The notes below the pieces were generated by a model that saw only the letters and a list, made by a program, of their open reading frames with translations, was not told where the DNA came from and searched no databases. The position numbers and the translations under genes were made by a program. Below are positions 25,517-33,802 of a stretch of DNA of 64,000 nt, piece after piece. The stretch spans positions 365,001 through 429,000 of the forward strand of contig NZ_JAIGNJ010000001.1 in the NCBI RefSeq assembly GCF_019711415.1. The letters run 5' to 3'. The stretch's first letter is position 1. Each line of letters begins with the position of its first letter. This stretch comes from Qipengyuania vesicularis (GTDB lineage Bacteria; Pseudomonadota; Alphaproteobacteria; Sphingomonadales; Sphingomonadaceae).

Positions 25517-26954
25517 AGAGGGTGCGACCGGGGCGCGGACGGCGGCGGGTTCTTCCCTCGCGGAAACTTCTGCGCCTGCCGCCGATCCCGTAACGCTGCA
25601 GACACCGCCCGCGCCACAGCGCAGCCTTGCCAAGCGCATGATGGCGATTGCCGCCATCTGGATAACGCTGCTGTTGCTCGGCGGTGGTTTCGCTCTCGAA
25701 CGCGCGCTCACCCGGCAGGTGCAAAGCAATTTCGACGACCAGCTCGAATATGTGCTGACCGCGCTGATCGCCTCGGCCGAGGTCGACGACTGGGGCGATG
25801 TGCGTTTCTACCGCTCGCTCGGCGACCAGCGGTTTCTCGAGGTCAACAGCGGCGTCTATTGGCAGATCAGCGGGCCTGGCAGGGATCCCTATCCTAGCCG
25901 CAGCCTGTGGGACCGCACGCTCGAAGTCGAAGGCGATCACCAGGATGACGAGCCGCATTTCTACGATAGCGAGCAGTTTGCCGACGAGCCGCTGAGAATT
26001 GTCGAGCGGGACATAATCCTCCCGGACAGCGATACGCGTTGGACGTTCGTGGTTGCCTCCGCGCGCGAGGAGCTCGATTTCCAGATCGCCCGCATTCGCT
26101 CGATCCTTGTCTGGAGTTTCGTGGCGCTGGGCCTCGGCCTGCTGATCATGGCGGCGCTGCAAAGCTATTACGGTCTTTCGCCGCTGCGGCGTGTCCGGGC
26201 GGCGATCCAGTCGATGCGCTCCGAGGGTGCAAACCGGATCGAGGAGCCTTTGCCGCTCGAGGTGGAGCCGCTGGTTGACGAGATCAATGCGCTGCTCGCA
26301 CATAGCGAGAAACAGGCCGAAGAGGCGCGCACCCATGCCGGCAACCTTGCTCATGCTCTGAAGACCCCGCTAACCGTGTTGACCAATGCGGCAACGGCGC
26401 ATGATCCCAAGCTGTCGGACCTCGTCTGCCGTGAAACCAAGACGATGCAGCGCCATGTCGAGCACCACCTCGCGCGGGCGAGGGCGGTCGGCCGGCGCGC
26501 CACGGGCCATGCCCGCGCCGAAGTCTGGCCAAGCGCCCAGAGCGTGCTGCGCGCCGTCACCCGGATCTACGAGAACACGCGCTTCGATGTGGATGGAAAC
26601 CAGCAGGCCGCTGTCGCTATCGAACGGCAGGACCTCGACGAAATCCTCGGCAATCTGATCGAGAACGCGGCCAAATATGGCGGGGGAAGTGTCTTCGTAA
26701 CGGTCGATGCCGAACCCGACAGCGAATTCTGCACCATCTGGGTGGAAGATGACGGTGCAGGCATCCCCGAGGCCGAGCGCATCCGGATATTCGATCGCGG
26801 TGCGCGGCTCGACACCGGAAAGCCCGGGACGGGCCTCGGCCTGGCAATCGTTCGAGACGTCGCCGAAATCTACTCCGGCGAGGTCGAACTGGGTGAAAGC
26901 GAGGACCTCGGCGGCCTGCAAGTGACCCTAAGATTACCGAGACCCGGCAATTAA
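25464..26954 (+). CDS. Sensor histidine kinase, PhoQ-like
   Basis: A membrane sensor kinase of up to 496 aa. After a Ala/Pro/Thr-rich N-terminal stretch, helix 1 spans about residues 58-78 (MMAIAAIWITLLLLGGGFAL). A periplasmic sensor of about 130 residues follows, then helix 2 (SILVWSFVALGLGLLIMAAL), a HAMP-like segment, the phospho-acceptor His in NLAHALKTPL, the N box (EILGNLIENAAKYGGG) and the G boxes (DDGAGIPEAE, KPGTGLGLAI). The start is uncertain: GTG at 25464 overlaps the regulator gene by 53 bp, while starts near the first helix (about 25640) would drop the low-complexity leader. Confidence 0.9.
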   Translation: MDSVTASTTPPTSLAHPEEGATGARTAAGSSLAETSAPAADPVTLQTPPAPQRSLAKRMMAIAAIWITLLLLGGGFALERALTRQVQSNFDDQLEYVLTALIASAEVDDWGDVRFYRSLGDQRFLEVNSGVYWQISGPGRDPYPSRSLWDRTLEVEGDHQDDEPHFYDSEQFADEPLRIVERDIILPDSDTRWTFVVASAREELDFQIARIRSILVWSFVALGLGLLIMAALQSYYGLSPLRRVRAAIQSMRSEGANRIEEPLPLEVEPLVDEINALLAHSEKQAEEARTHAGNLAHALKTPLTVLTNAATAHDPKLSDLVCRETKTMQRHVEHHLARARAVGRRATGHARAEVWPSAQSVLRAVTRIYENTRFDVDGNQQAAVAIERQDLDEILGNLIENAAKYGGGSVFVTVDAEPDSEFCTIWVEDDGAGIPEAERIRIFDRGARLDTGKPGTGLGLAIVRDVAEIYSGEVELGESEDLGGLQVTLRLPRPGN

Positions 26955-26995
26955 ATTCACTAATCGTTCAATTCGTCGCTGATACAGCACGATAC

Positions 26996-27883
26996 ATGGA
27001 CGAGAAAAACATCAAGGGGCGCCTGGCGCCATTCGCTATCCGGACCGGCGTGATCGCTCTTGCGGGTCTCGGGCTCGCCGGGTGTACTATCGTGAACGAC
27101 CCCTATGCCCATTCGGGCGTCTCGGTCGGCGTCGGCTATTACGACGACGACTATTACGACCCCTATTACGATGACTACTACTACGGCTGGTATGACGGGT
27201 ATTATTATCCCGGCACCGGCTATTACGTCTACGACCGGCGCGGTCATCGTCATCGCTGGCACGACCATCACCGTCGCTACTGGATCGAACGCCGCAGCGG
27301 CCTGCGCGAACTGCGCGACAACTGGGCCGGCTACAGCCGTGGCCATGACGGCTACTACCGCGACGAGCGGCGCGGAGCGCGTCGTGACGATCGTCGCGAC
27401 CGCCGGACGGAACGCCGCGATCGGCGCGAAGAATCCTTCGGAGACAATGTAGTGCGCGAGGCGGCACGCCGTGCTGCCCGCGAGGAACGCCGCGCGACCG
27501 ACGAGGTTCGCCGCGATGCACGTGAGCAGCGCCGCGATACCCGTGAGGAACGCCGCACCGCACGCGACCAGCGCCGCGACGCTCGCACGTCCGAACAACC
27601 TCGTCGTGGGAACGGCCTTGGAAATGCCGCCGTGCGCGAGGCCGCAGCCCGCGCAGCAGAGCAGCGAGCCGCAGCAGCGGATGCGCGCCGCGACCGCCGG
27701 ACCGAACGTGCCACCGCTCCTGCACCTGTGTCGCGTCCTGCCGCCACGCCCGCACCGAGCCAGCAGCGCCAGGAACGTCGCCAGCAAAGCCAGCAGCGCC
27801 GCGAACGGCCGCAGGCAAGCCAGCGCCGCCAGCAGGCACGCGATCAACTGCGCTCGCGCAGCAAGCCCGACAAGGACAATTGA
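26996..27883 (+). CDS. Arg-rich, Tyr/Asp-rich lipoprotein
   Basis: A 295-aa protein of strongly biased composition. A hydrophobic segment ends in the lipobox GLAGC (Cys-30), so it is probably a lipoprotein with an unusually long hydrophilic N-region (DEKNIKGRLAPFAIRTG). Residues about 45-80 are extremely rich in Tyr and Asp (GVGYYDDDYYDPYYDDYYYG). The rest is dominated by Arg with regular 'DRR', 'EERR', 'REQRRDTREERR' units and, at the end, Gln/Arg repeats; this part is predicted helical and highly basic. A surface-exposed polycation could bind nucleic acid or lipopolysaccharide. I know no function. It follows the kinase by 41 bp and may be cotranscribed. Confidence 0.75.
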   Translation: MDEKNIKGRLAPFAIRTGVIALAGLGLAGCTIVNDPYAHSGVSVGVGYYDDDYYDPYYDDYYYGWYDGYYYPGTGYYVYDRRGHRHRWHDHHRRYWIERRSGLRELRDNWAGYSRGHDGYYRDERRGARRDDRRDRRTERRDRREESFGDNVVREAARRAAREERRATDEVRRDAREQRRDTREERRTARDQRRDARTSEQPRRGNGLGNAAVREAAARAAEQRAAAADARRDRRTERATAPAPVSRPAATPAPSQQRQERRQQSQQRRERPQASQRRQQARDQLRSRSKPDKDN

Positions 27884-27893
27884 CAGGCCCGGC

Positions 27894-28208
27894 CTAGCCG
27901 CCGGTCGATTGCGCCTGTTCGTGGTGGCGAATGACCTCGTCGATGATGAAGCGCAGGAATTTCTCGCTGAACTCGGGGTCTAGCTCGCTTTCCTCTGCCA
28001 GCCGCCGCAGCCGGGCAATCTGCTCGGCCTCGCGGGCCGGATCGGCGGGGGGAAGCGTGACCTTCGCCTTGTAGGCGCCGACCGCCTGGGTGATCCGGAA
28101 ACGCTCCGCCAGCATATGGACCAGCGCGGCATCGATATTGTCGATACTCTTGCGAAAGCCAGCCAGGACGGCGTCATCGCCCGCGGTTTGTTGCACCTCT
28201 TGCGTCAT
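27894..28208 (-). CDS. Chorismate mutase, AroQ class
   Basis: A 104-aa all-helical chorismate mutase. Landmarks are the N-terminal FRKSIDNIDAALVHMLAERF with the catalytic Arg, the second-helix YKAKVTLPPADPAREAEQI with catalytic Lys and Arg, and the C-terminal FLRFIIDEVIRHHEQ. It converts chorismate to prephenate for phenylalanine and tyrosine synthesis in the cytoplasm. The ATG at 28208 is chosen; a TTG at 28244 lies upstream in frame. It is convergent with the lipoprotein gene (11-bp gap) and divergent from the polyprenyl synthase gene. Confidence 0.93.
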   Translation of the reverse strand: MTQEVQQTAGDDAVLAGFRKSIDNIDAALVHMLAERFRITQAVGAYKAKVTLPPADPAREAEQIARLRRLAEESELDPEFSEKFLRFIIDEVIRHHEQAQSTGG

Positions 28209-28275
28209 CGCTTGCCAGATTAGCGGCAATTGCTCCCTTGCCAAGAAAGCTTAGGCAGGACATGGCCAAGCTGCA

Positions 28276-29292
28276 ATGACAGCAGACGTCGTCCCCCTGC
28301 CGCGCAAGGCACCCGAAGCCTCGATCGAGCCCATGCTCGCGTTGACGGCGCAAGGAATGAATGCGGTCAACCAGGTCATTCTGGACCGGATGCAGAGCGA
28401 AGTGCCGCTCATTCCGGCGCTTGCAGGCCATCTGATATCGGGTGGCGGCAAGCGGCTACGCCCGATGCTAACTCTCGCGGGGGCAGAACTGGTCGGATAC
28501 AGCGGGACGCGCCACCACAAGCTGGCCGCCGCGGTCGAGTTCATCCACACCGCTACGCTGCTGCATGATGATGTCGTCGATGGCAGCGACCTGCGGCGCG
28601 GCAAGACTGCGGCCAATATCATCTTCGGCAATCCCGCCACGGTGCTGGTCGGCGATTTCCTGTTCAGCCGCAGCTTCGAACTGATGACCGAGGATGGCAG
28701 CCTCAAGGTCCTCAAGATCCTTTCGGGCGCCAGTGCGATCATTGCCGAGGGCGAGGTCGACCAGCTCACCGCCCAGCGCAAGATCGACACCAGCGAGGAA
28801 CGCTACCTCCACATCATCCGTGCCAAGACGGCGGCGCTGTTCGCTGCGGCCAGCCGGATTGCGGCGGTTGTTGCCGAATGCAGCGAGGATGAGGAGCGAG
28901 CGCTCGACGAGTATGGCCGCAACCTCGGCGTCGCCTTCCAGCTGGTCGACGACGCGCTCGACTACGATTCCAATGCCGCCGAGATGGGCAAGGACCGCGG
29001 CGACGATTTCCGCGAAGGCAAGATGACCCTGCCGGTCATTCTCGCCTATGCGCGCGGTGACGAGAAGGAACGCGAATTCTGGAAGGCTGCCATCGCGGGG
29101 TTCAGGACTTCGGACGAGGATCTCGAAGAGGCGATCAGCCTGATCGATAGCCACAATGCCGTTGCCGACACCAAGGCGCGCGCACGTCACTTTGCGCAGC
29201 GGGCGATCGATGCGCTGTCGATGTTCCCTGATGGCAAGGCGCGACAGGCCATGACGCAGGCAGCGCTGTTCGCGGTTTCGCGGGGCTACTGA
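28276..29292 (+). CDS. Polyprenyl (octaprenyl/decaprenyl-type) diphosphate synthase
   Basis: A 338-aa trans-prenyltransferase. Both aspartate-rich motifs are present: HDDVVDGSDLRRG (first DDxxD) and FQLVDDALDYDS (second DDxxD). Upstream is GGGKRLRPMLTLAGAEL, the substrate-binding KxxRP-type motif. The enzyme lengthens farnesyl or geranylgeranyl diphosphate with isopentenyl units; in alphaproteobacteria the product normally forms the ubiquinone-10 side chain, so IspB/DdsA-type activity is likely. Chain length cannot be read with certainty from sequence. The ATG at 28276 is immediately divergent from the chorismate mutase gene. Confidence 0.95.
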   Translation: MTADVVPLPRKAPEASIEPMLALTAQGMNAVNQVILDRMQSEVPLIPALAGHLISGGGKRLRPMLTLAGAELVGYSGTRHHKLAAAVEFIHTATLLHDDVVDGSDLRRGKTAANIIFGNPATVLVGDFLFSRSFELMTEDGSLKVLKILSGASAIIAEGEVDQLTAQRKIDTSEERYLHIIRAKTAALFAAASRIAAVVAECSEDEERALDEYGRNLGVAFQLVDDALDYDSNAAEMGKDRGDDFREGKMTLPVILAYARGDEKEREFWKAAIAGFRTSDEDLEEAISLIDSHNAVADTKARARHFAQRAIDALSMFPDGKARQAMTQAALFAVSRGY

Positions 29293-29305
29293 GCGCCGCT
29301 CAGCC

Positions 29306-30112
29306 TTAGCGGCGCTTCGCAACCCATTCGACACGGCTTCCGCTACGCGGATCGATGGTCGTCCCGATCAGCGAGTCGCCATTCACGACCAGTTCGTTGA
29401 TGACCGTCGTTTCGCCGTTGAGCATGTAGGTTTCGCGGACTCCGCCATCGCCATAGGGCTCGACCTTCACCATCGTGCCATCGTCGAGGCCTTCTACCTC
29501 GACCGCATCACCACCCATCGTGGCGGTATAGCCGACGACATTGCGCTTGTTGGTCACTTCGTCGCCGTCGAGCTTGAAGCTGAACTGCAATGCCTCGTCA
29601 TTCACATCGCCGACGCCGGAGGTGATCCATTTGCCCGAAACGGCATGCGCGCCTTCGGGCCCCGCAGCGGCGCGTGTGTAGCTGGTAGTGCCCTCGTTGC
29701 GCTGGTCGCCGCGGATCGTGGTCCAGCTTGCTTCCATCGCTTCGCCATCGGGGCTGACGGTCCAAGTGGTCGAACCAACATCTTCGTCTTCGCGGCGCAT
29801 CGAGGTGGTGACGCTCCTGTCGCCGGATACGTCGACCTTGGTGCTCATCCCGTTCGACCCGGCGATTTCGTGCCATGCGCCGTCCGCCGGAATTTCGATC
29901 GGGGTCGGGCAAGTCGGGCAGGCATAGGTGCCGTCCGCAAGGGAAAATTCCTGGGTGGTCTCGTCAAAATGGGTGTTGCCGACATCGACCATCCAGTCCC
30001 CGGCAATGGTCGTCTCGCCGCTGCTGGCCGTGGCTTCCGTCGCATTGTCGCTGCATGCGGTTGTAGCCACTGCGAGACCCAAAACGGCCCATGCTGCCAA
30101 TACACCTCTCAT
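29306..30112 (-). CDS. Lipoprotein of unknown function
   Basis: A 268-aa protein starting MRGVLAAWAVLGLAVATTAC with the lipobox ATTAC (Cys-20). The mature part is beta-rich and acidic, without membrane helices. Features are a CPTC pair early on (YACPTCPTPIEIP), which could be redox-active or metal-binding but may be incidental, and a pattern of repeated strands such as TTWTVSPDGEAMEASWTTI and ETTVINELVVNGDSLIGTT. The start is the ATG at 30112, not the upstream in-frame codons, because the signal peptide begins there. It is convergent with the polyprenyl synthase and divergent from hrpB. Confidence 0.75.
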   Translation of the reverse strand: MRGVLAAWAVLGLAVATTACSDNATEATASSGETTIAGDWMVDVGNTHFDETTQEFSLADGTYACPTCPTPIEIPADGAWHEIAGSNGMSTKVDVSGDRSVTTSMRREDEDVGSTTWTVSPDGEAMEASWTTIRGDQRNEGTTSYTRAAAGPEGAHAVSGKWITSGVGDVNDEALQFSFKLDGDEVTNKRNVVGYTATMGGDAVEVEGLDDGTMVKVEPYGDGGVRETYMLNGETTVINELVVNGDSLIGTTIDPRSGSRVEWVAKRR

Positions 30113-30255
30113 GAATTCCTCCCCGCCATTTCCATCGGCACCCGGGACTTTCACGCATTACAGGCCTATATTCAAGCGTTGCTCTTCCCGTGTCCCGATG
30201 CGGTATGCGTAGGTGACCCGCCAATTGATGGGTGTCTTGCGCAGTGCATTGTGCA

Positions 30256-32772
30256 ATGAGCGCTCCAGTGTCCGACTTGCCCATCGATACCGTCCTGCCA
30301 GACCTGCTCGCGGCCTTGCGAGACAAGAGCGGTGCAGTGCTGGTCGCGCCGCCGGGTGCGGGCAAGACGACGGCTGTCGCGCCCGCTCTGCTCGGTGAGG
30401 ATTGGTGCAGCGGCACGATCATACTGACCTCGCCACGCCGTGTGGCCGCACGCGCTGCAGCAGAACGCATGGCGCACATACTTGGCGAAAAGCCCGGGGA
30501 GACAATCGGTTACCTCACGCGCCTCGACAGCAAGCGAAGTGCAAAGACCCGCGTTTTGGTGGTGACCGAAGCGATCTTCGTGAACACGATCCTCGACGAT
30601 CCCGAGCTTGCGGGCGTTTCCGCGGTGCTGTTCGACGAGGCGCATGAGCGGCACCTCGACAGCGATCTCGGCCTCGCCCTCGCGCTGGAAACGCAGAGCG
30701 TGCTGCGCGAGGACCTGCGCGTGCTGGTCATGTCTGCGACCATCGACGGGGCGCGGTTCGCCTCGCTCATGGGTGACGGTATCCCGGTGATCGAGAGTGA
30801 GGGACGCGCCCATCCGCTTGATATCCGCTGGCTCGGGTCATCGCCGCAGGCGCGTGTCGAAGATGCGATGACCGCCGCGATTGTCACCGCCTGGCGCGAC
30901 GAAGAGGGAGACATCCTCGCCTTCCTCCCGGGTGTCGCAGAGATCGAACGGACACGCGAGCGGCTGGCGGAGCGGCTGCCCAAGGCGCTCGTCCTGCCGC
31001 TCCATGGCCAAGTCCAGCCAGCTGAGCAGCGTGCAGCCATCCGGCGTAATCCCGAGGGGCACCGCCGGATCGTACTTGCTACTGCCATTGCCGAGACATC
31101 GCTCACGCTCGATGGTGTATCGGTGGTGGTCGACGCCGGACTTTCGCGGCGGGCGGAGTTCGACCGTGCGGCTGGCACGACGCATCTCGTAACCCATCGG
31201 GCAAGCCAGGCAGCCGCCGCCCAGCGCGCCGGGCGTGCGGCGCGTCAGGGACCGGGCGTCGCATACCGGCTGTGGGAAGAGGGCGGACATGCCGGACGCC
31301 GGCAGTTCGATCCTCCCGAAATGGAAACAGCCGACCTCGCGCCGCTGGTGCTCGACCTTGCAAAATGGGGGACGAGCGATCCGGCAAGCCTCCAATGGCT
31401 CGATACTCCGCCCGAAGCTTCGGTATCGGCGGCACGGCGCATGCTGGAAGGTCTCGGCGCGCTCGACGGAGACGGGCAGATTACCGGCCGCGGAAGGCAG
31501 TTGGCGAGATTGCCGCTCGACCCGGCATCGGCAGCCATGGTGCTGTTCGGGACAGAGCATGGTGCGATGGAAACGGCGGCGCGACTGGCGCTGCTCCTGC
31601 AGGAACGCGGGCTCGGAGGGCGGGGCGAGGACCTCGAAGCAAGACTTTTGCGGTGGAACTCCGACCGCGGGGCAAGGGCAGAGGCGAGCCGCAAGCTGGC
31701 GGGTCGCTGGGCAGCTTTGGCTAAACATCAGCTTTCCGTTCGCCCTGAGCTTGTCGAAGGGCCGCACTTCACTTCACACGCGGTACCTGAAGAAAAGTAC
31801 AGGGCTTCGACAAGCTCAGCCCGAACGGCTTTAGAGGTTCCCCCAGCCGTCCTGCTCGCTGCGGGACGCCCAGATTTCGTTGCCAAACGTCGCGATGCTT
31901 CGGGAGAGAACTGGATTGCTGCCGGTGGACGCGGATTCGTGCTCGATCCTGCATCGCCGCTGGCTCGGGCTGAGTTCCTCGTGATCGGTGATGCGCAGGG
32001 GCAGGCGAAAGGCGCCAGGATCACCTCGGCCATCGCGCTCGAGGAGGCGGAGATCGAGCGCTGTCTGGGCGACCGGATAGAGAAGCGCTCTGTGCTGCGC
32101 TGGAAAGACGATCGAGTTGAGGCGCGGCTTGAACGCCGGCTCGGTTCAATCACGCTCGCGAGCGGTCCCGACCCCTCTCCCGATCCGCAGGCGGTTGTGG
32201 ATATCCTTGTGGAGAAGGCTCTGGAAAATTCGGGAAAACTCCTTCCCGAAGAGCTGCTTGCCCGCGCTTCCTTCGTCGGAATTGAGGCATTCGAGTCCGA
32301 CCGGCTGGCCGAAACCGCAGCGCTGTGGCTTGCCCCGCTGCTCGAGGGCAGGCGCGATCTGGACATTCCCAAGGGCAGGCTGGTCGACGCACTTCTCGGT
32401 ACACTCGAATGGACTGACCGCCAGCGGCTCGACACCGAAGCGCCGCGCGAATTCACCTCGCCTGCCGGGACGACGCACCGGATCGACTACACGGGCGACG
32501 ATGCGCCGAGCGTGGAGGTCCGCGTGCAGGCGCTGTTCGGGCTCGAGCGGCATCCGATGGTGGGCAGGACCCCGCTCCTGCTCAAGCTGACCAGCCCCGC
32601 CGGCCGACCGATCCAGTCGACTCGCGACCTGCCCGGCTTCTGGCGGGGTAGCTGGGCCGATGTGCGCAAGGACATGAAGGGCCGCTACCCCAAGCACCGC
32701 TGGCCCGAGGAACCTTGGACGGAACAGCCCAGTTTGAAGACCAAGAACGCCTTCCAAAATTCGGGAGGGTGA
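30256..32772 (+). CDS. hrpB: ATP-dependent helicase HrpB
   Basis: An 838-aa DEAH-box helicase. Motif I is APPGAGKTT, motif II is LFDEAHERH, motif III is MSATIDG, and the C-terminal helicase lobe has ATAIAETSLTLDGV and AAAQRAGRAARQGPG (motif VI). The HrpB-specific C-terminal domains follow (FTSPAGTTHRIDYTGDDAPS, and YPKHRWPEEPW at the end). HrpB homologues are RNA/DNA-remodelling enzymes of uncertain physiological role. Unusually, a 93-bp palindromic element (31736-31828) is embedded in the reading frame and contributes 31 residues (about 494-524). The ATG at 30256 is used; the frame is also open to 30232. Confidence 0.95.
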   Translation: MSAPVSDLPIDTVLPDLLAALRDKSGAVLVAPPGAGKTTAVAPALLGEDWCSGTIILTSPRRVAARAAAERMAHILGEKPGETIGYLTRLDSKRSAKTRVLVVTEAIFVNTILDDPELAGVSAVLFDEAHERHLDSDLGLALALETQSVLREDLRVLVMSATIDGARFASLMGDGIPVIESEGRAHPLDIRWLGSSPQARVEDAMTAAIVTAWRDEEGDILAFLPGVAEIERTRERLAERLPKALVLPLHGQVQPAEQRAAIRRNPEGHRRIVLATAIAETSLTLDGVSVVVDAGLSRRAEFDRAAGTTHLVTHRASQAAAAQRAGRAARQGPGVAYRLWEEGGHAGRRQFDPPEMETADLAPLVLDLAKWGTSDPASLQWLDTPPEASVSAARRMLEGLGALDGDGQITGRGRQLARLPLDPASAAMVLFGTEHGAMETAARLALLLQERGLGGRGEDLEARLLRWNSDRGARAEASRKLAGRWAALAKHQLSVRPELVEGPHFTSHAVPEEKYRASTSSARTALEVPPAVLLAAGRPDFVAKRRDASGENWIAAGGRGFVLDPASPLARAEFLVIGDAQGQAKGARITSAIALEEAEIERCLGDRIEKRSVLRWKDDRVEARLERRLGSITLASGPDPSPDPQAVVDILVEKALENSGKLLPEELLARASFVGIEAFESDRLAETAALWLAPLLEGRRDLDIPKGRLVDALLGTLEWTDRQRLDTEAPREFTSPAGTTHRIDYTGDDAPSVEVRVQALFGLERHPMVGRTPLLLKLTSPAGRPIQSTRDLPGFWRGSWADVRKDMKGRYPKHRWPEEPWTEQPSLKTKNAFQNSGG
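31736..31828. repeat. REP-like palindromic element inside the hrpB coding sequence
   Basis: Inverted arms of about 26 bases, beginning CCGTTCG and containing CTGAGCTTGTCGAAG, flank a 40-base centre. The arms differ only at the two bases after CCGTTCG and at their inner ends. This CTGAGCTTGTCGAAG palindrome is the type of dispersed repeat widespread between genes of sphingomonads. Here it is 93 bp long, a multiple of three, and leaves the helicase frame open. Confidence 0.9.
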
Positions 32773-32789
32773 ATTACAGGGCGCCCACT

Positions 32790-33068
32790 ATGGCTGCACG
32801 AATCTATCAACGTCCGCAAAACGCGATGCAATCGGGCAAGGCCCGCACTGACGAGTGGGTGCTTGAGTTCGAGCAGACCGAGGCGCGCCGCGCCGACCCG
32901 CTGATGGGTTGGACCGGCAGCGGCGACACGCAGGCGCAGGTGCAGCTTACCTTCCCGAGCAAGGACGAGGCAAAGGCCTATGCCGAGAAATACGGGATTG
33001 CCGCCCGCGTCCACGCAACGCCGCCGCACAGCCTGAAGCTGCAGGCCTACGCCGACAATTTCCGGTAA
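32790..33068 (+). CDS. NADH dehydrogenase accessory subunit, NDUFS4-like (ETC complex I subunit)
   Basis: A 92-aa protein of the alphaproteobacterial homologue of mitochondrial NDUFS4. Landmarks are ARIYQRPQNAMQSGK at the start, WVLEFEQ, ADPLMGWTGSGDTQAQVQLTF with the family motif PLMGWT-S-D, and FPSKDEAKAYAEKYG. It is a peripheral supernumerary subunit of respiratory complex I in alphaproteobacteria. The ATG at 32790 is used; an in-frame upstream extension runs inside hrpB. It follows hrpB by 17 bp and is far from any nuo operon in this window. Confidence 0.93.
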   Translation: MAARIYQRPQNAMQSGKARTDEWVLEFEQTEARRADPLMGWTGSGDTQAQVQLTFPSKDEAKAYAEKYGIAARVHATPPHSLKLQAYADNFR

Positions 33069-33080
33069 GGCGCCTCGCGG

Positions 33081-33560
33081 TCAGTCGCCGACCGTAAGCC
33101 CCATCTCGATCTCGGCCGCATTGGCCTGCCAGGTCAGTTCGCCCGCTTCCACGCCCTCGCGACAGTCGCTCGCATCGTGGCCGATGTCCTCGGCAAGATA
33201 GAGCGTTTCGGGCGAGTGCGGCCCGACGAAGCGGATATCGTCGCAAATCCCGTCATAGGCGAAGCTCGAGGTGTTATCGCCAAAGTCGTAGACCCCATTT
33301 GTGGCGGGATCGGCGAACAGGGGGTTGCGCTCGATCGAGCCAGCCTTGAACGCCGCGCTGCAATCGGTGGCATCCTTGCCGATATTGTCCGTCAGCAGCG
33401 CCTCGGCCATTCCCTCGCCCACGAAGCGCACATCGTCGCATTCGCCGTCGCGGGCGTATTCGGAGCTGTCGTCGCCGAAATCGGGCGAGTCTTCCGCCAC
33501 TGCCGGCACCGACGCGGCAGCATGCAGCGCAAGCGCCGCCATGGTCGTGTGAAATTTCAT
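33081..33560 (-). CDS. Secreted protein with an internal duplication, function unknown
   Basis: A 159-aa protein with a signal peptide (MKFHTTMAALALHAAASVPAVA). The mature protein consists of two similar halves of about 65 residues: FGDDSSEYARDGECDDVRFVG followed later by IGKDATDC, and FGDNTSSFAYDGICDDIRFVG followed by IGHDASDC. Each half has one Cys in the DGxCDD motif and one in the DAxDC motif, so two intramolecular disulfides are plausible, with Asp-rich loops that might bind calcium. I know the YARDGECDDPRF type of repeat from other alphaproteobacterial secreted proteins but not its function. Confidence 0.75.
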   Translation of the reverse strand: MKFHTTMAALALHAAASVPAVAEDSPDFGDDSSEYARDGECDDVRFVGEGMAEALLTDNIGKDATDCSAAFKAGSIERNPLFADPATNGVYDFGDNTSSFAYDGICDDIRFVGPHSPETLYLAEDIGHDASDCREGVEAGELTWQANAAEIEMGLTVGD

Positions 33561-33634
33561 GCAGTCCCTCCCACGGCGCATGATAGCCGCTTCGCAGGAC
33601 TTGCCAAGCGGGGGCCTCGTCGCCATATGGCGCG

Positions 33635-33728
33635 CCGGGAGTCGGGTGGACGTTTGCGTTCGCTCACCGGGTCAGGTCCGGAAGGAAGCAGCCCAGGTGA
33701 ATTGCGGCGGGTCGCTCGGCTCCTTTTT
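33635..33728 (+). ncRNA. ffs: Signal recognition particle RNA, small bacterial type
   Basis: The invariant SRP RNA apical sequence GGTCAGGTCCGGAAGGAAGC, followed by AGCCC, is present at 33670-33695, flanked by complementary arms (GCCGGGAG ... CTCGGCTCC) and followed by TTTTT. Size about 90 nt fits the 4.5S type. The exact 5' end is estimated. It pairs with Ffh for cotranslational membrane targeting. It sits just upstream of dnaX, a conserved position in many bacteria. Confidence 0.92.
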
Positions 33729-33802
33729 ACCCACAATTCGTTCCCACAATTCCTGGGCGTCACCATGTGACAACCGGCGCGTCTGCGCCTACCTAATCCT
33801 GC

